DNA of 64,000 nt from Terribacillus saccharophilus (GTDB lineage Bacteria > Bacillota > Bacilli > Bacillales > Amphibacillaceae), in NCBI GenBank assembly GCA_900110015.1, contig FOCD01000002.1, positions 930,001-994,000 on the forward strand, in the 5' to 3' direction. Below, piece after piece: positions 9,472-20,593 of this stretch. The stretch's first letter is position 1. Each line of letters begins with the position of its first letter. The notes beneath the pieces are model-generated. The model was not told the origin of the DNA, searched no databases, and was given only the letters and a program-made list of their open reading frames with translations. Made by a program: the position numbers and the translations under genes.

Positions 9472-10365
9472 TTACTTCCTCCCTACTTCTACATGAGCAA
9501 GTTTTTCATAATATTGCACAATTCCACCATGGTCGTCCGTTGCTTTTCCGTCTGCTTTCAGTGCATGGAAAATTTCAAGCAGCTGACTTGTGAGCGGAAG
9601 CGGAACACCGATGCTATGCGCTGTATCCATAACATTGGTAATATCTTTTAAGTTAATATCTATTCGGCCGCCTGGTTTGAAGTTACGATCAAGAATTAAT
9701 GGAACCTTTGCATCAAGTACGGTACTTCCAGCAAGGCCTCCTCTGATAGCCTGATACATTTTCTCTATATCTATATTTGCTTTTGCTGCCAGTACAAGAG
9801 CTTCAGACATGGCTGCAATATTCAAGTTAACAATTATTTGATTTGCTAGCTTTGCAGTTACACCGCTTCCATTGTCTCCAACAAGAACAGTTTCAGCTCC
9901 CACAATATCAAAGATGTGTTTTGTTGCTGTGAAATCTGCCTCTTTTCCTCCAGCCATAATAGATAGAGTCCCATCAATTGCTTTTGGCTCTCCTCCGCTG
10001 ACTGGTGCATCCATCATACGTATGTCTTTTTCCTTTAATGCAGCTGCGATTTCCACACTGTCAACTGGAGAAAGTGAGCTCATATCAATGACAATTGTCC
10101 CCGCTTTAGCAAATGAAGCTACACCGTTTTCACCTAACACAACATCTTTTACGTGCTTTGCACTAGGTAGCATAGTAATGACGACATCATTATTTTCCAC
10201 AGCTTCCTGGATAGATAGAGCTGGTTTTGCTCCTTCTGCAGCCAGCTGTTCAACAGCGGTCTTATTAATATCAAAAGCGGTTACATTTTGACCTGCTTTT
10301 ATTAAATTCAATGCCATCGGTTTCCCCATAATCCCAAGTCCAATAAAGCCAATGTTTGATTTCAT
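9472..10365 (-). CDS. garR: tartronate semialdehyde (2-hydroxy-3-oxopropionate) reductase, GarR-like
   Basis: 297-residue beta-hydroxyacid dehydrogenase. It has the N-terminal dinucleotide fold (GFIGLGIMGKPM, residues 6-17), the substrate-binding signature DAPVSGGEPKAIDGT (119-133), the catalytic lysine in TAKLANQ (Lys172) and the stretch RGGLAGSTVLDAK near residue 210. From memory these segments are almost the same as Escherichia coli GarR/GlxR, which reduce tartronate semialdehyde to D-glycerate. L-threonate dehydrogenase LtnD belongs to the same superfamily and is the main alternative, since it also occurs beside DUF1537 kinases. First gene of operon 2; two TTGTATACA-type sites lie about 70-100 bp upstream. 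Confidence 0.8.
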   Translation of the reverse strand: MKSNIGFIGLGIMGKPMALNLIKAGQNVTAFDINKTAVEQLAAEGAKPALSIQEAVENNDVVITMLPSAKHVKDVVLGENGVASFAKAGTIVIDMSSLSPVDSVEIAAALKEKDIRMMDAPVSGGEPKAIDGTLSIMAGGKEADFTATKHIFDIVGAETVLVGDNGSGVTAKLANQIIVNLNIAAMSEALVLAAKANIDIEKMYQAIRGGLAGSTVLDAKVPLILDRNFKPGGRIDINLKDITNVMDTAHSIGVPLPLTSQLLEIFHALKADGKATDDHGGIVQYYEKLAHVEVGRK

Positions 10366-10434
10366 GATGATTTATTCGCCTCCGAGAAATATTGAATACG
10401 TTTGCATTCTCAATTTAAACATAATTATATTATT

Positions 10435-10466
10435 TTGTATACAATTTAACATTATATTGTATACAT
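10435..10466. promoter_or_regulatory. Tandem TTGTATACAA operator sites
   Basis: TTGTATACAA at 10435-10444 and TTGTATACAT at 10457-10466, with centres 22 bp apart, i.e. two turns of the helix on the same face. The sequence fits operators of FadR-subfamily GntR proteins of sugar-acid metabolism (UxuR/DgoR type TTGTATACAA). The pair lies between the garR-like gene and the divergent GntR gene, which is its probable binder. Confidence 0.7.
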
Positions 10467-10583
10467 TTATTTAAATTTCGTTTTATTAGATGGTAAATTT
10501 GTCTTTTTACTGAGATTTGATATGATGATGTTAAACCCAACTGGTTTTATCTGATGGGAAACTTAAGGTGGAGAAATATAAAT

Positions 10584-11198
10584 ATGGACAAGAAGAAAGC
10601 CGTGCAACAGTCTTATGAATTAGTTCGGGATAAGATATTGAATGGTCAGTTGCTGAGCGGAGAGAAAATTACAGAGGAAAAGTTAGCCACAGATCTCGGT
10701 TTCAGCAGAACGCCAATACGTGATGCAATTAAAAGGTTGGAATACGAAGGACTAATCATAAATAAAAAAGTTGTAAAACCGACTGACAAAGATCTAAGAA
10801 ACATTTTTCAGGTACGTATGCTTTTGGAAGGATATAGTGCACGCTGTGCTGCCACCTATTCTTCCGCTGAGCAATTAGCAACATTGGCTGAATGTGTGGA
10901 GATAGGAAAAAATGGTTCTTATGATGAGATCATGGATGCTAACGAAAGATTCCATCAAATCATTGTTCAAACCAGCGGTAACGATAAATTAATTGATACA
11001 ATTAATCGCATGCAAAGTATAATCTACTTATTCCGTAAGACCGTAGTATTTTACAATCGTCCTTTTCTTATTGAGGAGCACGAAGATATATATAACGCAA
11101 TTAGAGACCGATTGCCCGAACGTGCAGAAGAATTAATGAAACAGCATTTGGAGAAAGACCTCGACTTCTGCCTACATCTAATCAATAGTCAAAATTAA
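10584..11198 (+). CDS. GntR-family (FCD) transcriptional regulator of operon 2
   Basis: 204 residues from ATG 10584, chosen because AAGGTGGAG lies at 10565-10573; an upstream in-frame ATG at 10554 would include that site in the coding region. The N-terminus is a GntR winged helix (LLSGEKITEEKLATDLGFSRTPIRDAI); the C-terminal helical domain (VRMLLEGYSARCAA, ANERFHQIIVQTSGN) is of the FCD type. It is divergent from the GarR-kinase-GntP-aldolase operon, with tandem operator-like dyads between, and should be its ligand-controlled repressor. Confidence 0.85.
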   Translation: MDKKKAVQQSYELVRDKILNGQLLSGEKITEEKLATDLGFSRTPIRDAIKRLEYEGLIINKKVVKPTDKDLRNIFQVRMLLEGYSARCAATYSSAEQLATLAECVEIGKNGSYDEIMDANERFHQIIVQTSGNDKLIDTINRMQSIIYLFRKTVVFYNRPFLIEEHEDIYNAIRDRLPERAEELMKQHLEKDLDFCLHLINSQN

Positions 11199-11200
11199 AA

Positions 11201-11226
11201 AGAGAACCGCGAGTCAACGGTTCTCT
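11201..11226 (+). terminator. Intrinsic terminator after second GntR gene
   Basis: AGAGAACCG pairs with CGGTTCTCT and is followed by TTTT; it starts three bases after the gene's stop codon. Confidence 0.85.
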
Positions 11227-11323
11227 TTTAATTATTATGAGATATATAAATCAGCAATTAGGGCCTTGGGTATTGTCGCTGGAAGTACACCTTGGGATGG
11301 CTACGCTATAAGAGCAATTTTAT

Positions 11324-11545
11324 TTAAACAGTAACAACCCGATTCGTTTCTGCTGCTTCTAAAATGCCAAAAATAACCTTTAATGAAGATAATGCGTCAT
11401 TTCCTGATACCAGTGGGTCCTGATCAAGTCGTACACATTCAATAAAAGCATCGATCACAAAACTATTCGTTTGTTTGTTGTTTGTTTGGATACTTTCAAG
11501 TTTATAATGTTCCTTCTCTCCGTTATTTAAAGATTTGTATATCAA
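11324..11545 (-). pseudogene. C-terminal remnant of a Gfo/Idh/MocA oxidoreductase
   Basis: A 73-codon open frame whose last third (ALSSLKVIFGILEAAETNRVVTV) matches the usual C-terminal end of Gfo/Idh/MocA sugar dehydrogenases, which are normally 330-390 residues. No N-terminal Rossmann part is found upstream; the frame is followed directly by the HxlR gene on the same strand. It is probably a decayed fragment left by a deletion. The flanking stretch 11230-11320 holds nothing recognisable. Confidence 0.6.
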
Positions 11546-11588
11546 CTTAGAACAATACCTGTCATTTGGTCAGCTATACAGAAAGGAA

Positions 11589-11927
11589 TTAATTATTACG
11601 GTTCTTTTCTCCCCATTCACATAACTGCTCCAAAACAGGTAATAGCGTTTCTGCTTTAGGTGTGAGACTATACTCCACTTTAGGTGGGATTTGAGGATAT
11701 TCCTTACGTCTGACCATCCCATCCGCTTCCAATTCTTTAAGCTGGGAACTCAACATCTTAAAAGTAATGGGCTCTATTTTACTTTTCATTTCGTTAAAAC
11801 GAACGGGTTGATTTTCTGCCAATAGGTAAAGGATGAGCATTTTCCACTTACCTCCAACAACTGAAAGCGTATAACCAAAAGGCGTCTCCTGGATATTTCC
11901 CTTCCCTTTATAATCAGCCATCCCCAT
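11589..11927 (-). CDS. HxlR-family winged-helix transcriptional regulator
   Basis: 112 residues when started at ATG 11927 (MGMADYKGKG), which has AAAGGA about ten bases upstream; longer in-frame starts would run through the region shared with the divergent gene. It shows the HxlR core: TLSVVGGKWKMLILYLL, RFNEMKSKIEPITFKMLSSQLKELEADGMV and a C-terminal dimerisation helix. HxlR proteins are often redox or aldehyde sensors that control a divergent gene. Here that gene is the RidA-like protein at 12033, about 105 bp away. Confidence 0.83.
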   Translation of the reverse strand: MGMADYKGKGNIQETPFGYTLSVVGGKWKMLILYLLAENQPVRFNEMKSKIEPITFKMLSSQLKELEADGMVRRKEYPQIPPKVEYSLTPKAETLLPVLEQLCEWGEKNRNN

Positions 11928-12032
11928 TTGAACACTATCCTTTCTGGTAGTATCTATCAAAAAAGTGCGTACTATTTTCCTTTTTCTATTCATTTTATAC
12001 TTACCTTAATTCAAATAAAAGGAGAGAAAAAT

Positions 12033-12416
12033 ATGAAGGATATCAAAACTTATAACCACGACCTTTGGGATCATGGTATCAGCCAAGGTTACAGCGTGAA
12101 CGGTGCGATTTACGTTTCAGGCCAATTTTCACATAATGACGACGGCACATTCATTGGCGAGGATAATATCGAAGCACAGACAAGACAAACGCTCGAAAAT
12201 CTTGATCGTGTACTGAAGGAATTTGATGTCACAAAGTCCAACCTTGCTTATGTGGAAGTCTATTTAACTAATCCCCAAGAGCATAGCGAATCCGTTATCA
12301 ACCTTTTTAAGGAATATCTAAACACCCACCGTCCAGCAGGCAGTCTCATCGGTGTCACCTACCTGGCATTTCCAGAGCAATTGATCGAAATCTCAGCTAT
12401 CGCACACACCGATTAA
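12033..12416 (+). CDS. RidA/YjgF family protein (reactive imine deaminase family)
   Basis: 127 residues from ATG 12033, preceded by AAAAGGAGAG. The sequence follows the RidA fold: GAIYVSGQFSHNDDGT, EAQTRQTLENLDRVLKE, AYVEVYLTNP, and the end RPAGSLIGVTYLAFPEQLIEISAIA. Classic RidA proteins hydrolyse 2-aminoacrylate-type enamines using a conserved arginine in the RPA segment, which is present (HRPAGS). This member lies in a more divergent subgroup, so its substrate is open. Divergent from the HxlR regulator, which is its likely controller. Confidence 0.8.
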   Translation: MKDIKTYNHDLWDHGISQGYSVNGAIYVSGQFSHNDDGTFIGEDNIEAQTRQTLENLDRVLKEFDVTKSNLAYVEVYLTNPQEHSESVINLFKEYLNTHRPAGSLIGVTYLAFPEQLIEISAIAHTD

Positions 12417-12503
12417 ATACACTGTATTATATTCTATGAATGTGTCGTGAGTCATATATTACTTTCCATCAAGAAGAGACTGGGATAAAAGCATTCCCTA
12501 TAA

Positions 12504-12560
12504 GAAAACCCGACCTATGTTACAAATCTTATAGGAAGATTTGCATTAGATCGGGTTTCT
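12504..12560. terminator. Bidirectional terminator between ridA-like gene and licT
   Basis: AAACCCGA and TCGGGTTT close an outer stem; inside, CAAATCTTATAGGAAGATTTG forms a second stem. A and T runs flank the structure. It lies between two convergent genes and can serve both. Confidence 0.7.
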
Positions 12561-12579
12561 GAATTTTTATGGCTCTTTT

Positions 12580-13428
12580 TCATTTCAACTGCTGATAAGA
12601 CGCCAATCGATGAATATGCACTGCCAGATACGCAAGCTCTTCCTTCGGCAGCATACTGCCGTGTACCTGTGAGATGTAATTTTCTATCTTGAAGGCGATG
12701 TCCATAGCTTGCGGGTACAGGTTGGCGATTTGTTCGAACAATAGGTTTTCTGGGTCGTCGAGCATGCTGTCGGCGTAGAAGCGCTCGACGAAGAATTTCA
12801 CATGCGTGATGAAACGACCGTAATGGATGTTGTCGGTGTCCATTTTGATTTGCAAAGCATAGCGGACAAGGTTGACGATGCCTCCGATCATTTTGGCGTA
12901 TTTCATCCCGTCATTCGATTCCTGCTTTTCGCCTTGGGCGTTAATCAAGTGAAAGGCGATATTGGCTGCTTCCTCTTTCGGCAGCTCAATTTTGAACTGC
13001 TTATTGATTAACTGCAGGGCGTACGTGCCGACCTCGAATTCTTCTTGATAGAAATTCTTGATTTCCCAAAACACGCGATTCGTGATATTGATATTTTTTT
13101 TATAGCGTTCGACCGCGAAATGCAGATGGTCCATGAGCGTGAAATAAATGCCGGTGTTGAGTTTTGTACCGAGCTGCTGCTCAGCGTGATGGACAATCTG
13201 CTGTGTCAGGTCGATATATGCTTGCGGGATAGAGTCCAGCAGACGCAGGAACTCCTTAGTTTTGATATTTTCAATCGGCATGAATGTTTGGTCAGCTTGG
13301 TCCTCTTTGATGATGCTGCCAGCTTTTTGACCATAGCCGATTCCTTTGCCAAATAGGATATATTCTTGCTTTTCCTCGCCCTCTACCAGCACAACGCTGG
13401 AATTGAGCACTTTTTTGATCTTAATCAT
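12580..13428 (-). CDS. licT: BglG/LicT-type transcription antiterminator
   Basis: 282 residues from ATG 13428 (an in-frame GTG lies nine bases upstream). Residues 1-55 are the CAT RNA-binding domain (IKKVLNSSVVLVEG, LFGKGIGYGQKAG), followed by two PRD domains: PRD1 has LMDHLHFAVERYKKN, PRD2 has HVKFFVERFYADS and a final YLAVHIHRL. The histidines in these segments are the usual PTS phosphorylation sites. LicT binds the RAT RNA and stops a terminator from forming when beta-glucoside is present and CcpA/HPr signalling allows. It lies downstream of bglP and bglA on the same strand; a RAT-like site is found before bglP. Confidence 0.92.
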   Translation of the reverse strand: MIKIKKVLNSSVVLVEGEEKQEYILFGKGIGYGQKAGSIIKEDQADQTFMPIENIKTKEFLRLLDSIPQAYIDLTQQIVHHAEQQLGTKLNTGIYFTLMDHLHFAVERYKKNINITNRVFWEIKNFYQEEFEVGTYALQLINKQFKIELPKEEAANIAFHLINAQGEKQESNDGMKYAKMIGGIVNLVRYALQIKMDTDNIHYGRFITHVKFFVERFYADSMLDDPENLLFEQIANLYPQAMDIAFKIENYISQVHGSMLPKEELAYLAVHIHRLASYQQLK

Positions 13429-13458
13429 CGGCCTCACCTATCCTCTGCTGTGTATCTA

Positions 13459-16766
<3,308 letters not shown>

Positions 16767-16813
16767 CCCTAACCCTCTCTTTCTCGATGCGACGGGTAGA
16801 AAGAAAACAAAAA

Positions 16814-16858
16814 AGGACCTAATACGGCAGATGAATACATCTTGCCGAATTAGATCCT
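16814..16858 (-). terminator. LicT-controlled leader terminator of bglP
   Basis: On the minus strand AGGATCTAATTCGGCA(A)GAT pairs with ATCTGCCGTATTAGGTCCT and is followed by TTTTTTGTTTT. It lies 48 bp before the bglP start. The left arm overlaps the RAT element, as expected for an antitermination switch. Confidence 0.88.
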
Positions 16859-16879
16859 GCCTGCATTACCAGTCACATG
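16849..16879 (-). promoter_or_regulatory. RAT (ribonucleic antiterminator) for LicT
   Basis: Minus-strand sequence with cores GTGACTGG, GCAGGCA and a final GATCTAAT, which follow the RAT consensus (TTACTG ... GCAGGCAAAACCTAA). Its 3' end overlaps the left arm of the leader terminator. Binding of the LicT CAT domain would block the terminator. Confidence 0.82.
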
Positions 16880-16905
16880 TCTAATGGTTTTATTTAACTG
16901 ACTTC

Positions 16906-16936
16906 AGTATAAAACACAGAAATGTAAGCGTCAACA
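16906..16936 (-). promoter_or_regulatory. bglP promoter overlapped by a cre site
   Basis: Minus strand TTGACG (16934-16929), 17-bp spacer, TATACT (16911-16906). The plus-strand sequence TGTAAGCGTCAACA (16923-16936) differs from the cre consensus TGWAANCGNTNWCA at one base and covers the -35 box, so CcpA repression is expected in the presence of preferred sugars. Confidence 0.8.
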
Positions 16937-17119
16937 TTTTATTGCGTTAACTATAAATTTGTCTTGTTTATATGAAGAAACTGCAACAAAAACTCAAGCA
17001 CAGTTCTTGGAGAATAACCTCTTAGAAGCCGCCCCAAAGCTTTTATTCAACTAAAAGGATACGCAAAGGTTCAGTGAGAAATAATAGGAATAATGCGTTG
17101 GACAAAGGATGTGCTTTAT

Positions 17120-17824
17120 ATGGATTTCTTACATAGCCAGCAAACACTTACTACTTTTGAATGGGTGCTTCGAGCAGTCGTTTCTTTTGCCTTTTTATTG
17201 ATTGTTGCTAAGGTTCTCGGTCAGCGGTCTATCTCGCAGCTGCGGCTCCTTGATTTTGTTATTGCATTAGTTGTTGGAAATATTATTGCCCACCCTTTAT
17301 CCGATGAAGAACTCGGACTAAAAGGATCCATCGTTACAACCATTGTATTGGTGGTCTTATACTTAGGAGGAATATTTCTTATCTTAAAATGGCCTTGGTT
17401 TCGGAAATTAATCAATCATAAGCCTATCCCGGTTGTACGGGATGGAGAAATTCTCTATAAAGGCTTACGCCATGCCAGAATATCGATTGATGTTCTATTA
17501 GAAGAATTACGAAAAGGAAAAGTAGTGGATATAAAGAAAGTGGCTTTGGCGCTTTGGGAAGCGGAAGGCAGAATATCGTTCTTTCTGGACCCAAAATACG
17601 AGCCAGTTACACCAGAGACGATGCAGATAAACATGCAGCCTTTTTATCTGCCGCGAACGATAATAAAAGATGGGAAAATTATTTATGAAGAATTGGCAGA
17701 AACCACAAAGGATGAAGCGTGGGTTGTGTCATATTTGAACAGTGCGTATCAAACAGAAGTAAAAAACGTATTGCTTGCTACAACTGATAAGAATGAGAAT
17801 CTAAACGTTTTCTTGTATCGATAG
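17120..17824 (+). CDS. DUF421 (YetF/YcaP-type) membrane protein
   Basis: 234 residues from ATG 17120, which has AAAGGATG upstream; an in-frame ATG at 17093 would add nine residues with a poorer ribosome site. Three N-terminal membrane segments (VLRAVVSFAFLLIVAKVLG, LLDFVIALVVGNIIAH, TIVLVVLYLGGIFLIL) are followed by a soluble DUF421 domain (IPVVRDGEILYKGLRHARISIDVLLEELR) and a DUF3290-like tail. Bacillus homologues (YetF, YdfS, YrbG) are linked to spore or envelope functions, but the molecular role is unknown. It stands alone, followed by a terminator. Confidence 0.85.
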   Translation: MDFLHSQQTLTTFEWVLRAVVSFAFLLIVAKVLGQRSISQLRLLDFVIALVVGNIIAHPLSDEELGLKGSIVTTIVLVVLYLGGIFLILKWPWFRKLINHKPIPVVRDGEILYKGLRHARISIDVLLEELRKGKVVDIKKVALALWEAEGRISFFLDPKYEPVTPETMQINMQPFYLPRTIIKDGKIIYEELAETTKDEAWVVSYLNSAYQTEVKNVLLATTDKNENLNVFLYR

Positions 17825-17853
17825 ATTTAATTGTCGCATTCATCTTAAGACAT

Positions 17854-17883
17854 AAAAACCGTATCCTTTAGGGATACGGTTTA
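17854..17883. terminator. Bidirectional terminator between DUF421 gene and permease
   Basis: AAACCGTATCC pairs with GGATACGGTTT across a short loop, with flanking A and T runs. It separates two convergent genes. Confidence 0.85.
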
Positions 17884-17893
17884 TTTGATCTAT

Positions 17894-19309
17894 TCAATCT
17901 TTCTCTTTCCCCTCATCATCCTCGGTCAGTTCCTCGGAAAATTCGGTGACTAGGTTCTGCAGAGGTGGACCAAAAGCTGCTTTTCTTCGATTACGTGCTC
18001 GTACAGCTAAATAAGCGAGTATATAAAATATAACCATGACAATCCCTGAGATCAGGCCGGTTTCCTGCCCTGGAACAAAAGGCATACAAAGCAAGACGAT
18101 GATCATGCTTATTAGAGCTATCCAGGAATTATAGGGAAACCCTGGCATTTGGCAAATACCATTCGGTGGACAGCCATGCTTTTTGCGGTGGCGAATATGG
18201 CTGGCCATAATGACGGCATAAGTGAAGATCAACGCAAAACCTCCGGTGCTGATTAACACCAAATATGCTCTCGGAAACAGTAGACCAAATCCCAGCCCTA
18301 GCAGCATGGCAAGTCCGGAAAACAGAATCCCGCGATAAGGGACGTCCCCCTTATCTTTTAGCCAACCGGGCGCATGTTTCTCGTCGGTAAGGGATCGAAT
18401 CATTCTGCCTAATCCAAAGATTGCTGCCAGCATCGCTGATAGAATAGCCGTAATAAGGACAATGTTAATAGCAGTCCCTGCCCAGCCAATGCCCCAGCGA
18501 TTAAGAGAAGCAACCATTGGACTGGTATTTTCATTTAGAGAGCCGGTTGGAATAAGCGGCAGCAATACAGCAGCGTAGAGTACATAAAGGCCAACTAGAG
18601 AAAACACTGTATAACGAATAGCTTTTGGAATTGTTTCACGTGGATTCTCTGCTTCGGACGCAGCAAGCCCAATTATCTCAAAACCCGCATATGCAAAAAC
18701 AATCAGCAGCATACTTCCGGCAAGTCCGCCAAGACCACCCGCCAGCAGCGGCTCATCTGCCAATGCTCCTGTTCCTACCGGCGCTTTATCCGGAAGCCAG
18801 CCAAATATCAGGACAATAGCTGTAATGATAAAGAAAATGATGGCGAATATTTTCACACCAGATAGAGCACTCTCCAGCTTACCAAGTTTGTCAGCACCTA
18901 GCAGGTTAATAAGTGTCACGCCAATAATAACCGAACTTCCCAGCAATGCAATGGAGACATTGGGAAACCACTGCCTGAACAAAATACTGATTGCAGTAGC
19001 TTCACTGGACATAGACAATATGGTGCCAGTCCAATAAAGCCAGCCAACTACAAATCCTGCTCCTTGACCAAGGTTCTGGGCAGCAAAGGTGCTAAATGAT
19101 CCCATGGATGGATTGGCCACCGTCATCTCGGACAAAGCATACAAGATGAAGTAGACCAGAACCCCTGCCAATATATAAGCAATGATAATAGAAGGTCCTG
19201 CTGCTCGGATGGCTACTGATGAACCGAGGAAGAATGAACCTCCTATTACGCTGCCTAAAGCCATCATCGTTAACTGTGTAGCAGACAAACCTTTACCTTT
19301 TTTTTGCAT
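17894..19309 (-). CDS. APC-superfamily amino acid permease
   Basis: 471-residue transporter with 12 predicted membrane segments. The start carries the amino-acid permease signature (LTMMALGSVIGGSFFLGSSVAIRAAGPS, in two parts), and the middle has IVFAYAGFEIIGLAASEAENPRETIPKAI, the conserved AAT-family loop. A hydrophilic, acidic tail follows (EFSEELTEDDEGKEKD). Substrate cannot be assigned; the closest resemblance is to the GABA/proline/aromatic AAT group. GAGGAG lies before ATG 19309. It appears to be a single-gene unit. Confidence 0.85.
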   Translation of the reverse strand: MQKKGKGLSATQLTMMALGSVIGGSFFLGSSVAIRAAGPSIIIAYILAGVLVYFILYALSEMTVANPSMGSFSTFAAQNLGQGAGFVVGWLYWTGTILSMSSEATAISILFRQWFPNVSIALLGSSVIIGVTLINLLGADKLGKLESALSGVKIFAIIFFIITAIVLIFGWLPDKAPVGTGALADEPLLAGGLGGLAGSMLLIVFAYAGFEIIGLAASEAENPRETIPKAIRYTVFSLVGLYVLYAAVLLPLIPTGSLNENTSPMVASLNRWGIGWAGTAINIVLITAILSAMLAAIFGLGRMIRSLTDEKHAPGWLKDKGDVPYRGILFSGLAMLLGLGFGLLFPRAYLVLISTGGFALIFTYAVIMASHIRHRKKHGCPPNGICQMPGFPYNSWIALISMIIVLLCMPFVPGQETGLISGIVMVIFYILAYLAVRARNRRKAAFGPPLQNLVTEFSEELTEDDEGKEKD

Positions 19310-19402
19310 GATTTTCTCCTCATGTAGTGATGTATGGAGTTATTATCTGCTTTTATGAGGAAAAGATTCTTAATGGATATAAGAGTCAATCAACACATAA
19401 TA

Positions 19403-19436
19403 AAAAGAGGAGTTAGCCTGCGCTAACTCCTCTTTT
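19403..19436 (-). terminator. Terminator after Gfo/Idh gene
   Basis: AAAAGAGGAGTTAGC pairs with GCTAACTCCTCTTTT, a perfect 15-bp stem directly downstream of the oxidoreductase stop at 19459. Confidence 0.85.
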
Positions 19437-19458
19437 CCCATATTATTCGTACTTCTTT

Positions 19459-20475
19459 TTACTTTAAGTTCTTAACCCCAGTCTCCAGCATTTCCATCTG
19501 CAGCACAGTCTGCTCATCTGTAATGGTCTTATCTTTCCCATTAATGACGGCCTCATATAAATCATCATATACTCGTCCATAATCGCCATCTACGGATTTC
19601 ACCTTTTCTTCGCGGATGGTTCCTTCTTCATCTACATACGTCAGTACACCATAATGATCTAGTGTGTCGATACCAAAGTCTTTGTTTTCAGGCATATGGA
19701 ATAGCTTTAAATGTTCTTCCTGACGATCTTTCGTTTCTTTCACAAAGCTACCCTTTTTACCATAAACGACGAAGCTGGGTCTTTCTTTCATTCTGAAGTA
19801 ACTGGATTTTACGGATACTTTTAGCGAACCGTAATATAAATCCAGATCAAAATAATCATTCATTCTTCCTTGTCCTAATAATTGTCTGACATCATAATGG
19901 ATATGGTCTGGCTTACCGAAATAGCTAATAACCTGATCTAGTGTATGGCAGCCGTGTCCGTATAAATAGGACTCGGCAGGATCAAAGGAATGAGCGGATT
20001 CGGGTACTTCGGGACGATAATAGTCATAATGCATTTCCACTTCCAACAAGTCCCCTATTTTACCTTCTTCGATGACTTTTTGAACAGTTAAGAAGTCACT
20101 GTCAAAACGTCTGTTTTGATAAGCCTGCACGATTAATCCTTTTTCTTTCGCCAATGCAAAAATTTCTTTTGCCTGTTCTGAAGTTTCCATAAAAGGCTTT
20201 TCGACTAAGCAGTGTTTATTATGTTCCAATACTTGTTTAGCGTACTCATAATGGCTGTCATGTTTTGTACAAATCACAATTAGCTGAATATCCTTGTCAT
20301 TCAATAGTTCATCCAAATCAGAAGTGTAGGTTACTCCTGCAATCTTATCCCAATTATCATGATCAGGATTTCTTCGATAAATTGTTTTTACCTTTATATT
20401 CTCTCTTTGAAGAACGAATGGCAGATGATATCTGTTTGTGCTTTTCCCGTTTCCGATATAACCGATTGTAAGCAT
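19459..20475 (-). CDS. Gfo/Idh/MocA family oxidoreductase
   Basis: 338 residues from ATG 20475, which is preceded by CAGGAGG; a longer in-frame start lacks a site. N-terminal Rossmann segment TIGYIGNGKSTNRYHLP (residues 2-18), the family signature HCLVEKPFMET (around residue 92-102) with the catalytic Lys of EKP, and a C-terminal beta-sheet domain (AYQNRRFDSDF, GHGCHTLDQVISYFG). Closest in layout to the YvaA/YdgJ group. These act on sugars or inositols with NAD(P); the substrate is unknown. It is a monocistronic unit bounded by terminators. Confidence 0.83.
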   Translation of the reverse strand: MLTIGYIGNGKSTNRYHLPFVLQRENIKVKTIYRRNPDHDNWDKIAGVTYTSDLDELLNDKDIQLIVICTKHDSHYEYAKQVLEHNKHCLVEKPFMETSEQAKEIFALAKEKGLIVQAYQNRRFDSDFLTVQKVIEEGKIGDLLEVEMHYDYYRPEVPESAHSFDPAESYLYGHGCHTLDQVISYFGKPDHIHYDVRQLLGQGRMNDYFDLDLYYGSLKVSVKSSYFRMKERPSFVVYGKKGSFVKETKDRQEEHLKLFHMPENKDFGIDTLDHYGVLTYVDEEGTIREEKVKSVDGDYGRVYDDLYEAVINGKDKTITDEQTVLQMEMLETGVKNLK

Positions 20476-20538
20476 AGCAGCCTCCTGAAATGTAGTATGT
20501 AGTAAGTCATTCACGTACTTCCATTATAACGTATGAAA

Positions 20539-20580
20539 AAGTACCTCTTGTGATGGATATGTTCATCACAGGAGGTACTT
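20539..20580 (-). terminator. Terminator of the mannose-family PTS operon
   Basis: AAGTACCTC...GTGATG and CATCAC...GAGGTACTT form a long stem just after the IID stop codon at 20594. A T-rich tail exists on both strands, and it lies between the PTS operon and the Gfo/Idh promoter region. Confidence 0.8.
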
Positions 20581-20593
20581 CTTTATTTGTTTA

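Noticed and set aside
9872..10291. 139-codon plus-strand frame inside the garR-like gene
   Set aside because: Antisense of a gene with clear family motifs; no ribosome site.
12470..12500. AAGAGACTGGGATAAAAGC, which resembles an intergenic repeat seen in several Bacilli
   Set aside because: Only one copy was found in this window, so it cannot be shown to be a repeat here; it was treated as part of the terminator region.
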